From: Chrysemys picta bellii
Taxonomy: Eukaryota > Chordata > Testudines > Emydidae
Direction: 5' to 3'
Length of the DNA: 64,000 bases
Assembly (NCBI RefSeq): GCF_011386835.1
Contig: NC_088795.1
Span: 114,221,434-114,285,433 of the forward strand
Part shown: positions 41,643 to 55,214 of the stretch, one piece after another
How the letters are laid out: each line of letters opens with the position of its first letter
Position numbering within the stretch: the stretch's first letter is position 1
Notes under the pieces: model-generated
What the model was told of the DNA's origin: nothing
The model's database searches: none
What the model saw: the letters and a program-made list of their open reading frames with translations, nothing else
Program-made: the position numbers and the translations under genes

Positions 41643-42167
41643 TACGATATATCTTCATAGCAGGGTTAGCCTGGGTTCATATGTGGGTGTTGCCCCTACC
41701 TTCCTCCTGTCCACACACAAAAAATACTCACTCAAGTTTAATGGTGGTGCTTTCAACCCAGGCAAGCTGGCCTGGTTGTAAGGGGGTTAGGCTAGAACCC
41801 AGGTGTCACTTTCACTCAGGTGGTAACCTGCCCACTTTGCAGTGAGGATGCAGTCTAAATCACTCAGGTGCTAATAGTCCTCCAATGCCTTCCCACAATT
41901 CCCCCTGTAGGCCCAGAAGGACAGACAAATTGTCTCACAATTTTGTAGGAAAGAATCGTAGAGCAGCTCAGTTCATTGCAGCACAAAGAGCCATGGGATA
42001 TGCCCCCAGAAGTCCTAGTGATGCACACAGGGAAGTGCAGCACCAGTGTGGGCCCAGTAACTCAGGCATGGCTTTGCAGTGTGGCTGCTCACATCTTGGC
42101 TAGGTTAACCCCTGGGTGTGTGTGGATCCACTGGGCTACCTTTGCAGTGAGGACATACCTCGTAGTG
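41643..42167. mobile_element. Inverted-repeat DNA element adjoining the Harbinger MITE
   Basis: The left end ACGATATATCTTCATAGCAG and the inverse of the right end, ACGAGGTATGTCCTCACTGC, are diverged terminal repeats. The 525 bp hold no transposase. The family is not assigned. Confidence 0.6.
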
Positions 42168-42310
42168 CTATTCAGTGGGACTATGCCTGGGAGCAATCCC
42201 TTCACCTATTGTTCTATGCAATACCGGGGACTAACTAGACACCATCTGAAGAAGTAAGAGATGCACCATAAGGTTTTTCATTCCTTTTCTGTGTCTGGCT
42301 TTTAGCCAGC

Positions 42311-42797
42311 TGTGGCAATGTGGGACTCACACCTGCGGCGCCTCCTGCTGGTGTCCTGGGAATTAGCTAGTTTTCCAGCCTTGGAGCACCCTCTGCAGGC
42401 TGGTGTCCCACTGCCACTGGGCCCCCGTGTCCCTCCCTGGACTCCAGTGCCCCGGTATCTGGGGTGCTGCCCCTGGCAGTAACCCCTCACTCTCAGGGTC
42501 TCCCCTCCCTGGGGGACCCCCACCCACTATCCCCACCTTGCCTCAGTCATGGGCTACTGCCAGTCACCAACTAGCCCCCGCTCCCTGGGGCAGACTGCAG
42601 TATAAGCCACTCATCACAGGCAAGGGGGTTTTGGACCTGCTTTTGTGTGTGTGTGTGTGAGAGTCTGGATCCTGATTGGGGCATGGCCCCCAGCTGAGGA
42701 TACTTCTCCCCAATCACCCCAGCTTTTCCTCTGCCACAGCCCTCTGCCAGGCTGTTGTTAACCCTTTCAGGCAGGAGTGGGTGACCACCCCGCTACA
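42311..42797. mobile_element. Solo LTR, 487 bp, 5-bp target duplication
   Basis: Begins TGTGGCAATG and ends CCGCTACA, so TG...CA holds on both strands. CCAGC flanks both sides (42306-42310, 42798-42802). There is no internal coding region, which fits a recombined solo LTR of an old LTR retroelement. The orientation is not certain. A GT run lies inside at about 42642-42659. Confidence 0.8.
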
Positions 42798-42802
42798 CCA
42801 GC

Positions 42803-44934
42803 CTTGCTCGTTTTGTGTTTTTTAGCTTGTGCCCATTTGCTTGTCTGTAGCCCTTGCATAATATTGTTTATCCCTTGCCTGATTTCTCTGTTTGTATTTT
42901 AACTTTCCTAGTTTTTTGGTTTTGTTTTCAACTCTTTCCCCATTTATATTTTTAACTACTTCCTATATAATTAATGCTTGCTTCTCTTATCAGCCCTTCC
43001 CTAGTATTTTTCAATCCCCATTCCCTAACAGAGCCATCACATTTCTTTTAACATAAGGACTCTGTCTCACCATGGATAAATCAGCCTTTGTCCCATCTCA
43101 TTCTCCTGAGCCCTCCAAGGAGAGATCCACCCCTCCCTTTTCACCTACCCTTATGTGGGTTCATATCCTTTTGAAGACTCCAGTTATGAAAGTCTAGAGA
43201 GAAAATAGCTTAGTGAAGATTTTCCAGATGGTGTCAGGTTTTTTCTCGGGTTCTGAAGGAGTGAGATTCATTGGCTACTGTTGGTGCTGTTGAGGTCTGC
43301 TTACTTCCAGGAATAAAACCTGTTATGTTCAAACAAACTAGTAATCATGAAATTCTGCAGAATCAATCCCATTTTGCGTTTGCAGCAAAATGTGAAAACC
43401 TAGAATTTCCAGCTTCATTGTGAATGTTTCAAACGTCCCTAAAATATTGCCCCAATGAGCATGAATCCAGCATACTTTTATAAAAAGATGCAAAACTGCT
43501 GAAAGTGAGATCTGAGCTAAGGTAGTGGGAGTAGCAGTAATAATGAAAACTTTTTTTAAGAGATGTTTTGTTTTGTCGTTTCCTTTAACTGTGCAGGTGA
43601 AATTAATTTTGATAAATCCATTACCATGCATCCTGACAAAGTGAATTATGTAAAACCTTGCACTTCATTCTAAGGACAAATAGCAGATGGACAAATTAAT
43701 TTTGTTATAACCTTTGTTTCATCCCAATGGCAAAATGCATTTTGTCAAACTCCTTACTTCATAATGCCCACAAATGACATTTAATCACATTTTTTGTCAA
43801 CAGAATGTAATTTTACTCCAGTCATTCTGTCAGCAAAGAGAAATACCATAAAATAACTTTGCTCACAAACATAAATTTTATGTTGATTGTGTTTTTACAG
43901 AAAATGGAAGTATCAAAACTTCTTCTGTAGAGACAATGAAGACAGATAACATTCATTTTGTGGACAAAATATGAATGTTACAAGCAGCAATTCATAATCT
44001 CTAGGTTAGCCAGAGGACACGGCACACATGGAATTTACAGTAAAACAAAGATGGAATGTGTTAGTGTATGCTCATTTAGGCCCTAATCCAAAGCCTTTAA
44101 AGTCTATGTACAGACTCCCATTGACTTCAGTGGGTTTTGGAGCAGGCGTTCTAAGTGCAGCGTTGTCTGTATGTAAAATAAAGGGTCTTACTCTGAATTC
44201 ATTCACACCAATTAACTTCCATAGAATTAGTTCTGATTTACACCAGTGTAAGAGAGAAGAATCAGGGCCAGTGAGTTTTTTCATTAGCTGTGTGATGTCA
44301 GAAGAATATGAGGTTATAGTTTTAAGTTTTCTGCTTTTTCTAAATAATTCCTGAAGAACAACAAGAAAGCTGTTATTATGGAAATGTATTCTTTGAAAAT
44401 TAGAAAACCACTTATGTTTATCCTCTGACAGTCAAAGACATTGATCAGGGTCATGAATATTCTTATTCTTGGCATTATATAAAAAGTGCCAAGTATCTTA
44501 GGGTCATAGAGTGATCATCAAGATCTCCATTTTCCCTTTCTTAATACATATACACCTCTTATTGTGTATTCCTTCTCTATCACTATCGACTAGATCTGGT
44601 AAGACATTGCGAAGTAGCCTTCTCAAACATTTCTTTGAATTCTGAATGGCCACTAAGTTCACTCACATTCATGCCTTTTGCTCACTATTCACAAACATTT
44701 GCACAGACAGAATTTTGTTCACCCAAATGTTTGGGGAAAGGCTGTTCTTTGTTTGGATACCTCCTCGTCAAAAAGTTTGTCCAATCAGAGAGCAGAAAAA
44801 TACCATGTGATTTAGATGACCAGTTAAACACTACAAATAACTAATAGTGACTAGTCAAAAGAAACAGAAGGCAAAAAAAACATCAACAAACAATGAATAG
44901 ATTTTTAAAAGTCAGCCTGTTTGCAAACAGAAAA
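42803..44934. other. No gene; old repeat pieces at 44070-44280
   Basis: Largely unassigned. At 44070-44140 is AGACTCCCATTGACTTCAG, and at 44205-44275 GATTTACACCAGTGTAAGAG, both old interspersed-repeat blocks seen elsewhere in the window. Confidence 0.45.
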
Positions 44935-45135
44935 AAGGGGTGACTATAGCATGGACTGAAATTAAGGAGACTTGAGTTCCAGTCCCAGCTCTACCACTGG
45001 CCTACTAGGTGACCTCAGATAAATCACTTCATTGCTCCAGGCCTCAGTTTCCCCATTTCTGAAATGGAGATAATGAGACTAATCTCTTTTGTACAGCACT
45101 TTGAGATCTAAAGATAGAAGCTAGGTAAGTAAATG
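44935..45135 (+). mobile_element. MIR-like SINE
   Basis: Blocks in MIR order: GAGTTCCAGTCCCAGCTCTA, GGCCTCAGTTTCCCCATTTC, GGAGATAATGAGACTAATC and CAGCACTTTGAGATCTAAAG. The best-preserved MIR-type copy in the window. Confidence 0.8.
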
Positions 45136-45189
45136 CCTAATTGGACCAGCTCTGTTGTACACACTTCTGTCTTCTTTTCTGTCATTCAG

Positions 45190-45770
45190 GTTCTAAAACT
45201 GTCTCTCATTTCTCTCCCTACCCAGACTGTTGCTGGATCCCGATGGGCCTTCCTCCATAATTTGTCCAAAATCAGTCCCTTTTTACCCATAGTGACACAA
45301 GCTTGGTCCACACACCTCGTCCTCTTGCCTTGATTACTGCAAACTCTCCTTATTCCCTACATTGTGCTCAATAAAACTATCCAAAATGCTGTTGCTAAAA
45401 TCATCTACCTTGCGAGCTGCTCCAGCTGTTCCTTTGCATAGGCACATGCCAGCTCCCTTGGGTCCATGCATTAGCGTCCGACCTTTTTGTGTACCACATT
45501 CAAACTTCTCATTTTCTCCTCTGCAACTCCATCTTTACCTACAGACCATCCTTAGTTGCCTACATTCTACCAGCTGGCCTTGACACTCCCTTTGTCGCCT
45601 CCTCTCCCAAGCTACTCAGGGCCTTTAATCCCATTGCCCACATGGCTAGAACATATTCCCTGATCCTGTGCACATGTGCTTCCTCCAAACTTTTTGCTTT
45701 GGTTGGCTTTTACCATGGCTGCTGGAGTGCCTCCAGACACTGTCCAACTGTGAGTGTATTAAATAAAATA
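45190..45770 (+). mobile_element. L2-like LINE fragment, plus strand
   Basis: The plus strand reads LPLDYCKLSLF at about 45326, then KLSKMLLLKSS, corresponding to the DYCNxL and LQxxQNAAAK blocks of L2-type LINEs. It is broken by frame changes and far decayed. Confidence 0.55.
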
Positions 45771-46689
45771 AGAATGGATATTCATTAAGTGCCTGACCTT
45801 TGGACCCACTCTGATTTTGAGGGAACCTCTGAGATTTCCCCAGTGTCTGACTACTAGGCATCAGGGGATCATCCTACTGAAGAGTGGCAGCCTTTTCTTT
45901 ACCCATAATATTTTATCCAGCTCTTTGCTTCCTGAGTTGAGTAAGCCCAAGAATGGATTACTTCATTGTGACATACAGCAACTTTTCTATAACCCTGAAG
46001 ACATAATCTCCAACTTGGTTTTAAGCCCAAAATGAAAATCTATTAAATTTATAACTTAATCAGAGTAAGAAGGAGGTGTGAACAGCTAATTTTGGTATCT
46101 TGCATATCACTGTAAATGCAACTCATTGAGACACACCAGGGAGCTATATTTCACAGGAATCTTCAAACAGCAGGTGCAGACTATTTGAATCTTACATGAA
46201 AATTGAAATTTTTTTAGAAGAAAGGACAAATCAACTTCCAACACTTTGTAGCTGGAAAGTATATTAGCTATTAATTCTATAACCACAACAAAAGAGGTTT
46301 TATATTACCGGTAATCTGTAAAAACACACTGTAAATTGTGACTAAATTCACACATGTAACTCTGAGATGCTGGTTGTTGAAACCTCCAACAGGGCATGCA
46401 AATATTTTTTTCATGTCATTTCTTGATTAAATTTAGAACCCAGTTTTTGTTCATGCAAAATATTGGCCCCGGGGAAGCATAGTGTATATGCAAATTGTTT
46501 AAATCTAGATTTGTGCACCGGTGATAGTTGTTTTAGTGCCATAGAGTGGATACCATTTTTAAATATAGGCTTAAGTATCAGTATCACTTATGATTTCCAT
46601 TTGGAAGACAAGTGAGGGACCGAGAGGAGATGTATTAATAAAAATAGTGTATAATCAGATATATGGTCCAGTAGCATTGACTTGAAATA
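45771..46689. other. No gene recognised
   Basis: AT-rich unassigned sequence. Confidence 0.5.
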
Positions 46690-46770
46690 CTAAGGATGAA
46701 AACCTGACCCCACTCACTGAAGTCAATGGGAGTTTTGCCATTGATTTGAGTGAGGCCAGGATTTCACCCT
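46690..46770. repeat. Short hairpin repeat (GTCAATGGG / CCATTGA)
   Basis: CACTGAAGTCAATGGGAG followed by TTTTGCCATTGATTTGAGTG is an interrupted palindrome. Related blocks occur at 8.54, 20.1, 44.1, 51.9, 55.8 and 61.5 kb. Confidence 0.55.
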
Positions 46771-46834
46771 AGGCTAGCTTGGAGTGATTTAAGTATTACT
46801 CAAAGAAAAAGATTATTTTAGAATAAATATTATG

Positions 46835-47400
46835 GAGACAGTGATGACTAGTAGTTAAAGTACAGGACTGCAGGTGAGGATTGCTGGCTGCTGCTGCTTT
46901 ATTATTTATATTATTGTAGCCCCTATGAGCCCTGGTCATAGAACAGGACCCCATTGTGCTAGGAGCTGTTGTATGTTTTCCTTTGTTATTTGCACTCTCG
47001 TAGTTTGGCACTGTACGAACATATCACAAAGAGATGGTCTTTGCCCAAAAGAGCTTGCAGCCTACGTTTCTAGTTCTGACTCTGCAACTGACTCACTATG
47101 TGACCTTGGAAGTCATTTAACTTCTCTGTACCTCAGTTAACATACCTGTTATGGCTTCTATTGTTAATTATCTTATTGTAGTGCCAAGGAACCCAAATCA
47201 AGGACGAGTGCCTCATTGTGCTAGGCACTTTACAGACAAGTAACAAAGAAGATAGTATATATCACAGAGAACATAAACTTTCTTAACACACAGGAGTGTT
47301 GTGCAGCTCAATTAATGTTTGTAAAGTGCATGAATTCCAGCCGGATGAAAGGAGCTATATAAGAACAAAGTATTATTTTATTTTTTGTATTTTAATTTAA
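46835..47400 (+). mobile_element. MIR-like SINE with two nested short repeats
   Basis: SINE blocks at 46842-46885 (GACTAGTAGTTAAAGTACAG), 47078-47150 (GTGACCTTGGAAGTCATTTA) and 47290-47390 (TTAATGTTTGTAAAGTGC, GAAAGGAGCTATATAAGAAC) are in order. They are separated by two copies of the CATTGTGCTAGG repeat (about 46905-47065 and 47165-47285). Confidence 0.6.
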
Positions 47401-47676
47401 CTTTATTTTGCATCATGTTCTTGAACTTCATTTCTTCCACTCACTTTGTCTGACTTTGCAATCTCTCACGTTATAGACTGTAATGTTTTGTTCCCCCTTA
47501 TATTTGTAAAAGTTAACATTTTTTAAATGAAAAGAGTTACTAATATAAAAATAGCCATCTGTCTCTAGGAGTTCCTTCTTTCATACATTTCCCATTCATA
47601 TTATGCTGGTTCACAAACAAGCTGCAGGTAGCTCTTAATAGAGACATGGGAGATTAAATATTAGTCTTTACTGAAC

Positions 47677-47807
47677 ACTGATTGGCTGCTAGATTCTATG
47701 AAAAACTACAGGGAGCTTCCATCAAGCACTGATTGGCTGTATTATAGCGGCCACACTGAGAGCTTCCAATCAACTTCACTGTTGAAATGGCTGTGGTTAA
47801 TTTGCAT
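47677..47807 (+). promoter_or_regulatory. CCAAT-box tandem repeat and octamer motif, possible regulatory block
   Basis: ACTGATTGGCTG occurs at 47677 and again 51 bp later at 47728. Each is followed by AGCTTCCATCAAGC or its variant AGCTTCCAATCAAC. A third CCAAT box lies at 47765, and an ATTTGCAT octamer at 47800-47807 is followed by CAGCTG. No transcript or gene is visible nearby. Function is inference from motifs. Confidence 0.3.
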
Positions 47808-48939
47808 ACAGCTGGGTAAGAGAAGTAGGCACCCTTTCCCCCCTCACATGCCTGTGACTTTCCCAGGGCAAAATTGAGTTACTTTTTGAGCTGTTTTTAA
47901 GACAGCATGAGCTGTTAAATATCAGTTGAGCTGGCAACCCTGCCTTCCCACTGCTTCATTCTAAGTGAAAATAAGGCCAAAATAAAAGCCCTTTTCCCTC
48001 TTTTATTTATTGTGTTACTAATTGCTATATTACAGCATTTTCCAAAACTAATTACATACCATTTGGCTGAATTAGTAGAGTGCAATACTGATCATGGTTT
48101 ATTACACAGTGATGGCACAGGAAAGAAAAGTAATTGAATTCAAACACTTGCCATTTTGTGTATTTATACTAATGCAGGTCACATATAAAGAGAAAGTGCC
48201 TGGTAGTCAGCAACAGTGTTTAAAACAGAATTTCTTCCCCATAAAGGAATGAGTAGAAATCATTTGTCATATGTTTCCCTTAATTCATAGCTACAAAGCA
48301 TTTTAGAATTGCTTGATGTAAATCTGTCTCATCCATTTGACAACTCTGATATTCAGTCATTCATTTTTATTCTATGACTTTCAATACTATATTACACTCA
48401 GAGATGGGTGGCTAAAGTGCTAGTTTTTGACTATGGCTTGAATGTAATGCTAGCTTTTGACCCTAGCTCAAGTCCCAAGGAAACTGAGTTTGGCAATCTC
48501 ATTTCAATTCATAGTGAATAGCTGTTCACATAAAAAAAATCAGCACCTACCATTTGTCATAGTTGGCAGCTTCTGCTTAAGAATGGTCCAGAACTGCATT
48601 ACCATGGAAACTAAATTACCTACTCCTACTTCTGGCTCAGAAGGTGATTTCAGCTGGTTGTGACGGTTTTGTTTCTCTAACAGGGCAATGGGGGGAAAGT
48701 CGGGAGAGCCTGCAACACATTTGACTAGTATTTGCTCTCACTTTTGAGTACTGCCGACTTTTAGCCTTCATGGTCACAGAGAGTCATTGAAAATGGACAA
48801 AGGTGTTATGAGTTGAAGGCTTAATTAAAGTCTACTCATTACCAGCCTGTTTCTAGTTTTCTAGACAATAGGCCAAATTCTGTTCTCACACTTAGGTACG
48901 TGATTACTGCTGTTTTTAAGACCAGGGCTCCATTGTGCT
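47808..48939. other. No gene recognised
   Basis: AT-rich unassigned sequence. Confidence 0.5.
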
Positions 48940-49175
48940 AGAAGCTGTATGTACACATAAGTAGAGACAATCTCTGCCCCGAGGAATCTACAATCTAAAT
49001 AGACAAAGGAAGTATCTTTACCCACACTTTACAGATGGAGAACTGAGACACAAAGAGATTGTGATTTTCCCAGTGTCACATAGGAAACATGTGTCAGAGT
49101 TCACAACTGAATCCAGATCTCTTCAGTCCCAGTCTGGTGCTATAATCACAAGACCATCCTTTCTAACTTCAGTGG
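48940..49175 (+). mobile_element. MIR-like SINE / CATTGTGCTAG repeat composite
   Basis: CAGGGCTCCATTGTGCTAG and GAATCTACAATCTAAATAG lead into ACTTTACAGATGGAGAACTG, CCCAGTGTCACATAGG and CAGTCTGGTGCTATAATC. These are typical consecutive blocks of amniote MIR-type SINEs. Confidence 0.65.
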
Positions 49176-52100
49176 AATTACTCCCTATTTATACCAGCAT
49201 AACTGAGAACAGAATGTAATATCATTTTGTTTCCTCTCATTTGCCAAAAGTTTGCTGATGCATAGAGCTATATTTTATTTAGGGCTGCTGAGTCCTGAAA
49301 TGAACAAGCTTAATGGATTAGGGATCAATGTTTACAGGACACTGAAAGTTTTAAAGGTTAATTACATACCATAGGTTGATTTTGTAATTGTAAACAAGAA
49401 CTCTTTGCTGTAACCACTCTGTCCTCCAACAAGCTGCTTTAAATAAACAAAATATTGCATCAGTATGCTGTGCTGTATATGCCACCCATCACAGTTCAAG
49501 CCCTCCCTCTCTGATACTGCTTTTCAGCAAGTTATATGCTAATAGAAAGACTTAAAAATAAATAAACACACAAAATGTGGATTAATATGGATCATGTCAT
49601 AAATTCATAGAACTAGAAACTCAGCAAACTGAGACAAAAGGAGTTTTGACTGAGCTAGCACAGTGGCTCATCAGGACTGTGACAACTGTGTGCATCACAA
49701 CTATGGTTTGATTCGCTGGGCTAACTTTGGAATTCAGAAGTGAATGGCATGTGAGTGAAAGTTCAGATATCAGCCTTGATAATTATGCTGGCTTCGGCTT
49801 TCTGAGATAACGACTCAACACAGACTGGAACATCTTTCCAAAAGGCTGGTAAAATCAAGCAAAATAAACAATGAAACAAAATGAAATATGGACAGCTAGG
49901 TTCTGCATATTGATGCAATGGTGACTGCATCTGCTGATTGGAAAACTGGGAGTTGGACGGGAGAGGGTATGTAGAATTGCACTGATCTGTGCTGGCCAGA
50001 TCAGAATGTACTGGTGTTAAGACCCATTTGTTGTCTGTCTAGGTACTTTTAGTACCACAGCCATGCTATCTGAATGTGAGATAAACGCCTAGCTAGAAAA
50101 CATAAACACCAATATATCTGTAGTGTTCAGAACTGTGTGTTGTAGAGCAGTAAAATTCCAAGAGATGCCCATTAAATATAGGCCTGGATTCATAAAATAA
50201 TGCTGCATTGTCTCAGGAATGCCAGGAAACTTTATTCTGAAGAAGCAAATATCTATTTTTGTACAAAGCTGTTGGGTTAGATTGTCCCCATATTAAAAGC
50301 CCACAGTGGGGACTTCTTATTTTGGAAACCTCATTTTGGAATTGTGGAGGAATGGTCATCATGGGGTTAACTGGGTTACTCACAGTATTAGAAAACGGAG
50401 CCATCATGCTCTGCCTCTCCCTACTTCCTGTTTTTCAGTGGGAGTTCCCTCCCCTCTCACATCTGTTGTGATGCAGTTGAATAAAGTAGCAAGTTCCAAG
50501 CCTGCAGTCCTGTGAGTAAAGTGTTATTTTTGTTTAACTCCTGGAGAGTTTTCCAGAGTATCCCATGGAGGGGGTTGCCATCTCCACACTTAGCAGATCC
50601 TAGGGATCAACAGGAGAGACCAGAGTCAACTGTGGCAGGCTCTCTGTCTGTTCCCTGCAGAGATTTGGCCACCAGCAGCTCTTCTCACCCTTCTTCACAC
50701 CCCTGACTTTAACAAGGGACTCCCCTTGGTCCTGGTAGCTCCCAGGGTCTGTCTGAGGCGTGGCTGGAGAGAGGCTATGGTTGTACTAACCTTCCTGGTT
50801 AAGTTCCAGAGAGAGGAGTAGGGTTGTCTCACCTGTTAGGCTCTTAGCTCATCTTGACTCCCTGCTCTGTCTGTGTGGACACCAGACAGGCCCTCTGCAG
50901 GGGGAAGAGCCTGAAGGCTACCTGAGCTCCTCTTTCAAACGGAGGAGAGGAAATGTGCAGAAGATCTGCCCAGATGAAGATCTAACCCATTGTCCTCATC
51001 TGAAAACAACAACAATGTACAGTATACCCAAAATAGAAAAAAAGAGCCCCTGCCCTGAAGAGTTTGCAGTCTAAGAGACACATAGAAGAGAGATATCGCT
51101 AGGAAAAACAGAGAGGGGAATAGCATGGTGTTTGAGTTTGAGTTTGTCCCCTCCCCTTTTTGTATGTGTCCTTCCTGATAAGTGTCACAGATCACTGCAC
51201 TAGCTGTTTTGCTCTTTTACATTACACCCATTTGTGGGCTAATCACCAAGTTGTAGGTAAGACCTTTTAATAGATGGACTAAAAATAAAACTGCAGTTGG
51301 CTCTGAGCCTTTGAAAACCCATCTCCTCCTCAGGCCATGGGAAAGCAGAGCAAGGGGTAGCACTTCATAATTAATTGTGAATTTATAATTAGTTCTGAAG
51401 TCTGAATCAACACCCTGCCTGGTATTTGTGCTGCTATTCACTCAGCTTTCCCACAGCCTGCTGGAGAGAGAGATTATTGGAAGCTTGTCTTGGAAGTTCA
51501 TGGCCTTTTATTTTCAATTTGCATTTTTTGTCTAATAAAAAGTTTAACATACAACTCTGGTTGTTGTTAGTTTATATATTTACAGAACTAGTTTGGTGAC
51601 CATATCTCAGCCCTTCAGGTTATACATGCAAATATAAGCAAAGCATACCCGTCCCAATATGTCATATAGAAATCGTTTATTAGTTTGAATGTTGGTTGGT
51701 TCTTTCAACCTATCAATAATAATGCAAAATACTTGTTATTTACCTTGAACAATCTGATGTTGATCTTAACACACAAACAAAATAAACTTCCCATGGTGTA
51801 GTGTAAATGCAACAAAAGTTCTTTCCCTGCAAAATTCTTCAGGGAGCAGAGAAGGTTTCGTGGGGGGAATTTTAAAATACACGGTGAAGATGGTAGAATT
51901 CCCACTGACCTCAGTGGGAGCAGAGCAAGGCTAACACTGAATACTTTGGAAAATCCCACCTGTAATGTCTGTAGAGTTCATTATAGGGAGCAAAATTTTG
52001 TATAAAGCCCAGTAGGGACATACAGAATTTTTTAGCAGCTTTTTAATGGTCTCCACTGTGTGAGTGTGTAGAATTTAATTTGTGGTTTTGATACACTTCC

Positions 52101-54717
52101 TATTAGCTCACCTTTCTTCCTCCCCCTCCCCCCCCTTAGAAACTGGACACACAACCTATGTTTGAACTTGCATAAAAAAAGCAGCAGTGAAATAAAAGCC
52201 ACAGGTAATTATTTATCTCCTGCAGGGAGGGAGGATGGAAGACTAGGTAAGCCTTGGTTAAAGTAATTAACATTCGATTGACATACTAGCACTTTTGAGA
52301 TCAATCTTCTCTTGATGTAGTCCTAAACCAGAGTGTTGATAAATGCAATGTTATTTATTATCTTTGCTTTCCATTGTATTGGGGGAAGAAAGCTCACGTT
52401 TCTTTGTAACAGAGCCATTTAGAAGTGTTAAGACTCAGTGCAGATTTCTACCACAGTAATACACTTGAAAGCATAGGTTATATTTATTCTTTGTTATGTC
52501 AAGGGCACATTGCTTTGTAACTGGAATTAAACAGTTTATCTGGAGGTTTATGTCCAAATAATGAAGATGTCTTTAAAGAGTATAAAAGGACTATTATGTT
52601 AGCTATCAAGTCTTGAAGGGGTACAAAGATGCTACCCTCTCCCTCTGGTTATTACACATACGTGGCTACTTTTATGTAAATCAGGTGATGAGGAGAGCTG
52701 ACAAGATTGTGACATAAAAGGATTTCACCTTTTTCACTGAAACACGGCTTTGTTGTAAAGTAACAGTGTATTAGTTCTCTGCAAAGAAAAAGAAAGGGAT
52801 GCTGTTGAAAATCCCATAATTAGCAGCTTAAGGTATAAGCCATATAGAATACTCTATTCTGCCTTAAGACCCCTAATTAGCTTTCCAGGATCTGTTTAAA
52901 AGCAACAGACATCCATCCTTATCACTAAATAATGATTCACAAATAAACTCTTTCTCAAATACATCTTAGGAAAACACAAGGTTATTAGTTGGCAGAGTTA
53001 AGCTCGGCTGAATGGCTGAAAAGCACACAAAACGCTACAGAAGTTCTTTTCAGAATCTTGTTCTTTTTGGCTTTAGTTCTCCAAAGCTTGATTTAACAAG
53101 AGGAGAATACAGTATTCAGTTACTCAACTCTAAGCTCTTTTCATGTTTTGTCTTTGAAATGAAAATAGTCTTTTGGAACAAATATCTGCTCGATCAGATA
53201 ACCGCACGCTTGTCATCATAACAGAGCACTGGGAGGAAGGGTGGGTGAGGATTTTTCTGCAGTACATTTAGAACACAGAGCTGGCACTAGATCAAGAATC
53301 AATTCCTCTGATATTGAAATATTGGTCTTGCATGGGCACTATGATTTAAAGGCTTATCATTCTTGACTTTGTAGGCTACGTACATTCTATAAACATTTTT
53401 CACATGAGCACGAGGATAACCATAATTGCAGCAGCCTAGCCATTTGTAACAGAAAAACAAAGAGAGAGAGTGTGTGTGTGTGATTACCAGTTGCCACATT
53501 TGTGTGCAGCCTGGAGTGGTATTTTTTAATAGCCAGAATTATGAAGTGTTATATCCCTGATTGTAAATACTGGTCTCATTGCTTAGTTTATCTGGGTGTT
53601 GACCACAGTGTTAAAAGAGAGAAGACACAAATAAAATACTAAAACAATTATTAAAACATTAAAAATCTTTGTGATGTGAAATAAAAAAAGGTACAAATAA
53701 TTTCTAATAGGCAATCAGAACACCTATTCAGTTAGCAACACTGTTTAATTAGCATTATAGTATGCTTCAGTGAGGAAGACAATGGATCTTGTGTGTGTGC
53801 AAGTGGAACACATTTGCATTTCATAGATGATTAAAATAGATTTGATTGCATTTGTCTGAAGCCTAGCAAGTGGGGGCACATCTGCCACATTGGAAGTACT
53901 ACCCTGTGTTTCCTAGAACTAATGGAGTGCACAGAGTCACTGTGCAGTAGGCTTTTACCTCTGGAAGTCCCATTGCACCTTCTGTTGTGTGTCCTGCTTC
54001 ATTATTAGCCCTTGAGAGTCCTTTTTATAAAGAATTGATGTAAAGTAGTGCAAGATGGGAAGGATACAGTGCAGTGAACTCGTCTTCATTGGTTTATGTG
54101 AGAGCCCTTGGGCTTTTTGCTACTTCAGGGTGGGATTTATAAGGTGAGATGAAAGGTAATTCAAGTCATTAATTTGTGTTAAGAGCTGGCAGAACAACAA
54201 CACTGTGTTTAATCTCACTATAGAAAAGTTGGCACTTTCTAAGCGATAGGTCGGAATGAGGGTCCTGGTTGGTTTCCCGCCGCTTGATGTAAGTATTTTA
54301 ACAGTGTGGTTTGAAAAGGAGACTTTGTATACTAGAAACATAAAGTTGATTTCATGTACTTTTTGGGAAAAAATATCCAAGGACTTTAAAGATGATATAG
54401 TAAGCAGCATAAAATCAATTAACTAACTGTATTAAAAGATAATTTCCCTTACATTTTTTATTACCTCCCCATCTAAAGCTGATGTTATAAATATATACCC
54501 TATAGCGGCTGTACCCAGACTTGTCCTTTGCCCTGGATCACTTACCTGAATATCTACAGTATTGACCATAACTCCCTATACATATGTCTATGTATAATTT
54601 CCTCCAGCACAAATGAGGGCCAGGGGAAGGGGCTGAGCCCCCACCTCCTTGCACCTCTCCCAGGAACAGCTGGGAGACCGAATCCTAGCAAACGTACCTC
54701 TCTAACATACAACCTAT
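49176..54717. other. Long stretch without a recognised gene
   Basis: About 5.5 kb of mostly unassigned sequence. Small items: an AATAAA with GT-rich follow-up near 50480-50530 that may be the end of an old LTR, AAGAGTTTGCAGTCTAAGAG at about 51058, a C-rich patch at 52123-52136, and a GA/GT microsatellite at about 53460-53482. No frame shows known domains. Confidence 0.45.
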
Positions 54718-55011
54718 ATGGGGGTCCTAGCAGCACTGGAAGGAGCTTCAGTGGCTTTAAAGTCCCAGCCCCTTAAGCTCTTGCCAGTAGTTAAGAACAA
54801 TATCAACTGGGGTCAGGAGGTCAGGGTGAGTCCACGGTCACCAGCCTCCTACCACAACTCAGTCAGTCAGAAGTCACATGAGACAAAAAGGTTCCAGAGG
54901 CCTCCCTTCCTTGCCACTAGCCCATATGGAGTCCCAACAGTCGAGGGGAGACGCTCCAGAGATGGCCTTAAAGTCATAAGATTCGATATTGCTGCTTTGA
55001 GGGAGGAATGA
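54718..55011 (+). other. Unassigned 97-codon open frame
   Basis: Starts ATGGGGGTCCTAGCAGCACT, with residues such as EGRRSRDGLKVIRFDIAAL near the end. There is no recognisable domain, no upstream exon signal and no neighbours in a related frame. Possibly part of an uncharacterised retroelement, possibly chance. Confidence 0.2.
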
Positions 55012-55214
55012 CAAATAGAGTGGGTGCTGTTAAGCTCTCAGTGTTTGCCAGTTGGCTGTGGTGGCGGTGTCTAATCTACATACAGGAAAATACCACAATT
55101 ACTGCAGCTAGCAGGTTGGTGGGGCAATGAATGTTGAGTTTTTTAACAGTGCTCACCATTGTATTGGATCTTTTCTCTAGTGTGATCCCATATGCTTGAT
55201 GCTAACATGATGCC

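Noticed and set aside
54718..55011. 97-codon frame as a host gene
   Set aside because: No recognisable domain, splice signal or supporting neighbour; kept only as an unassigned frame.
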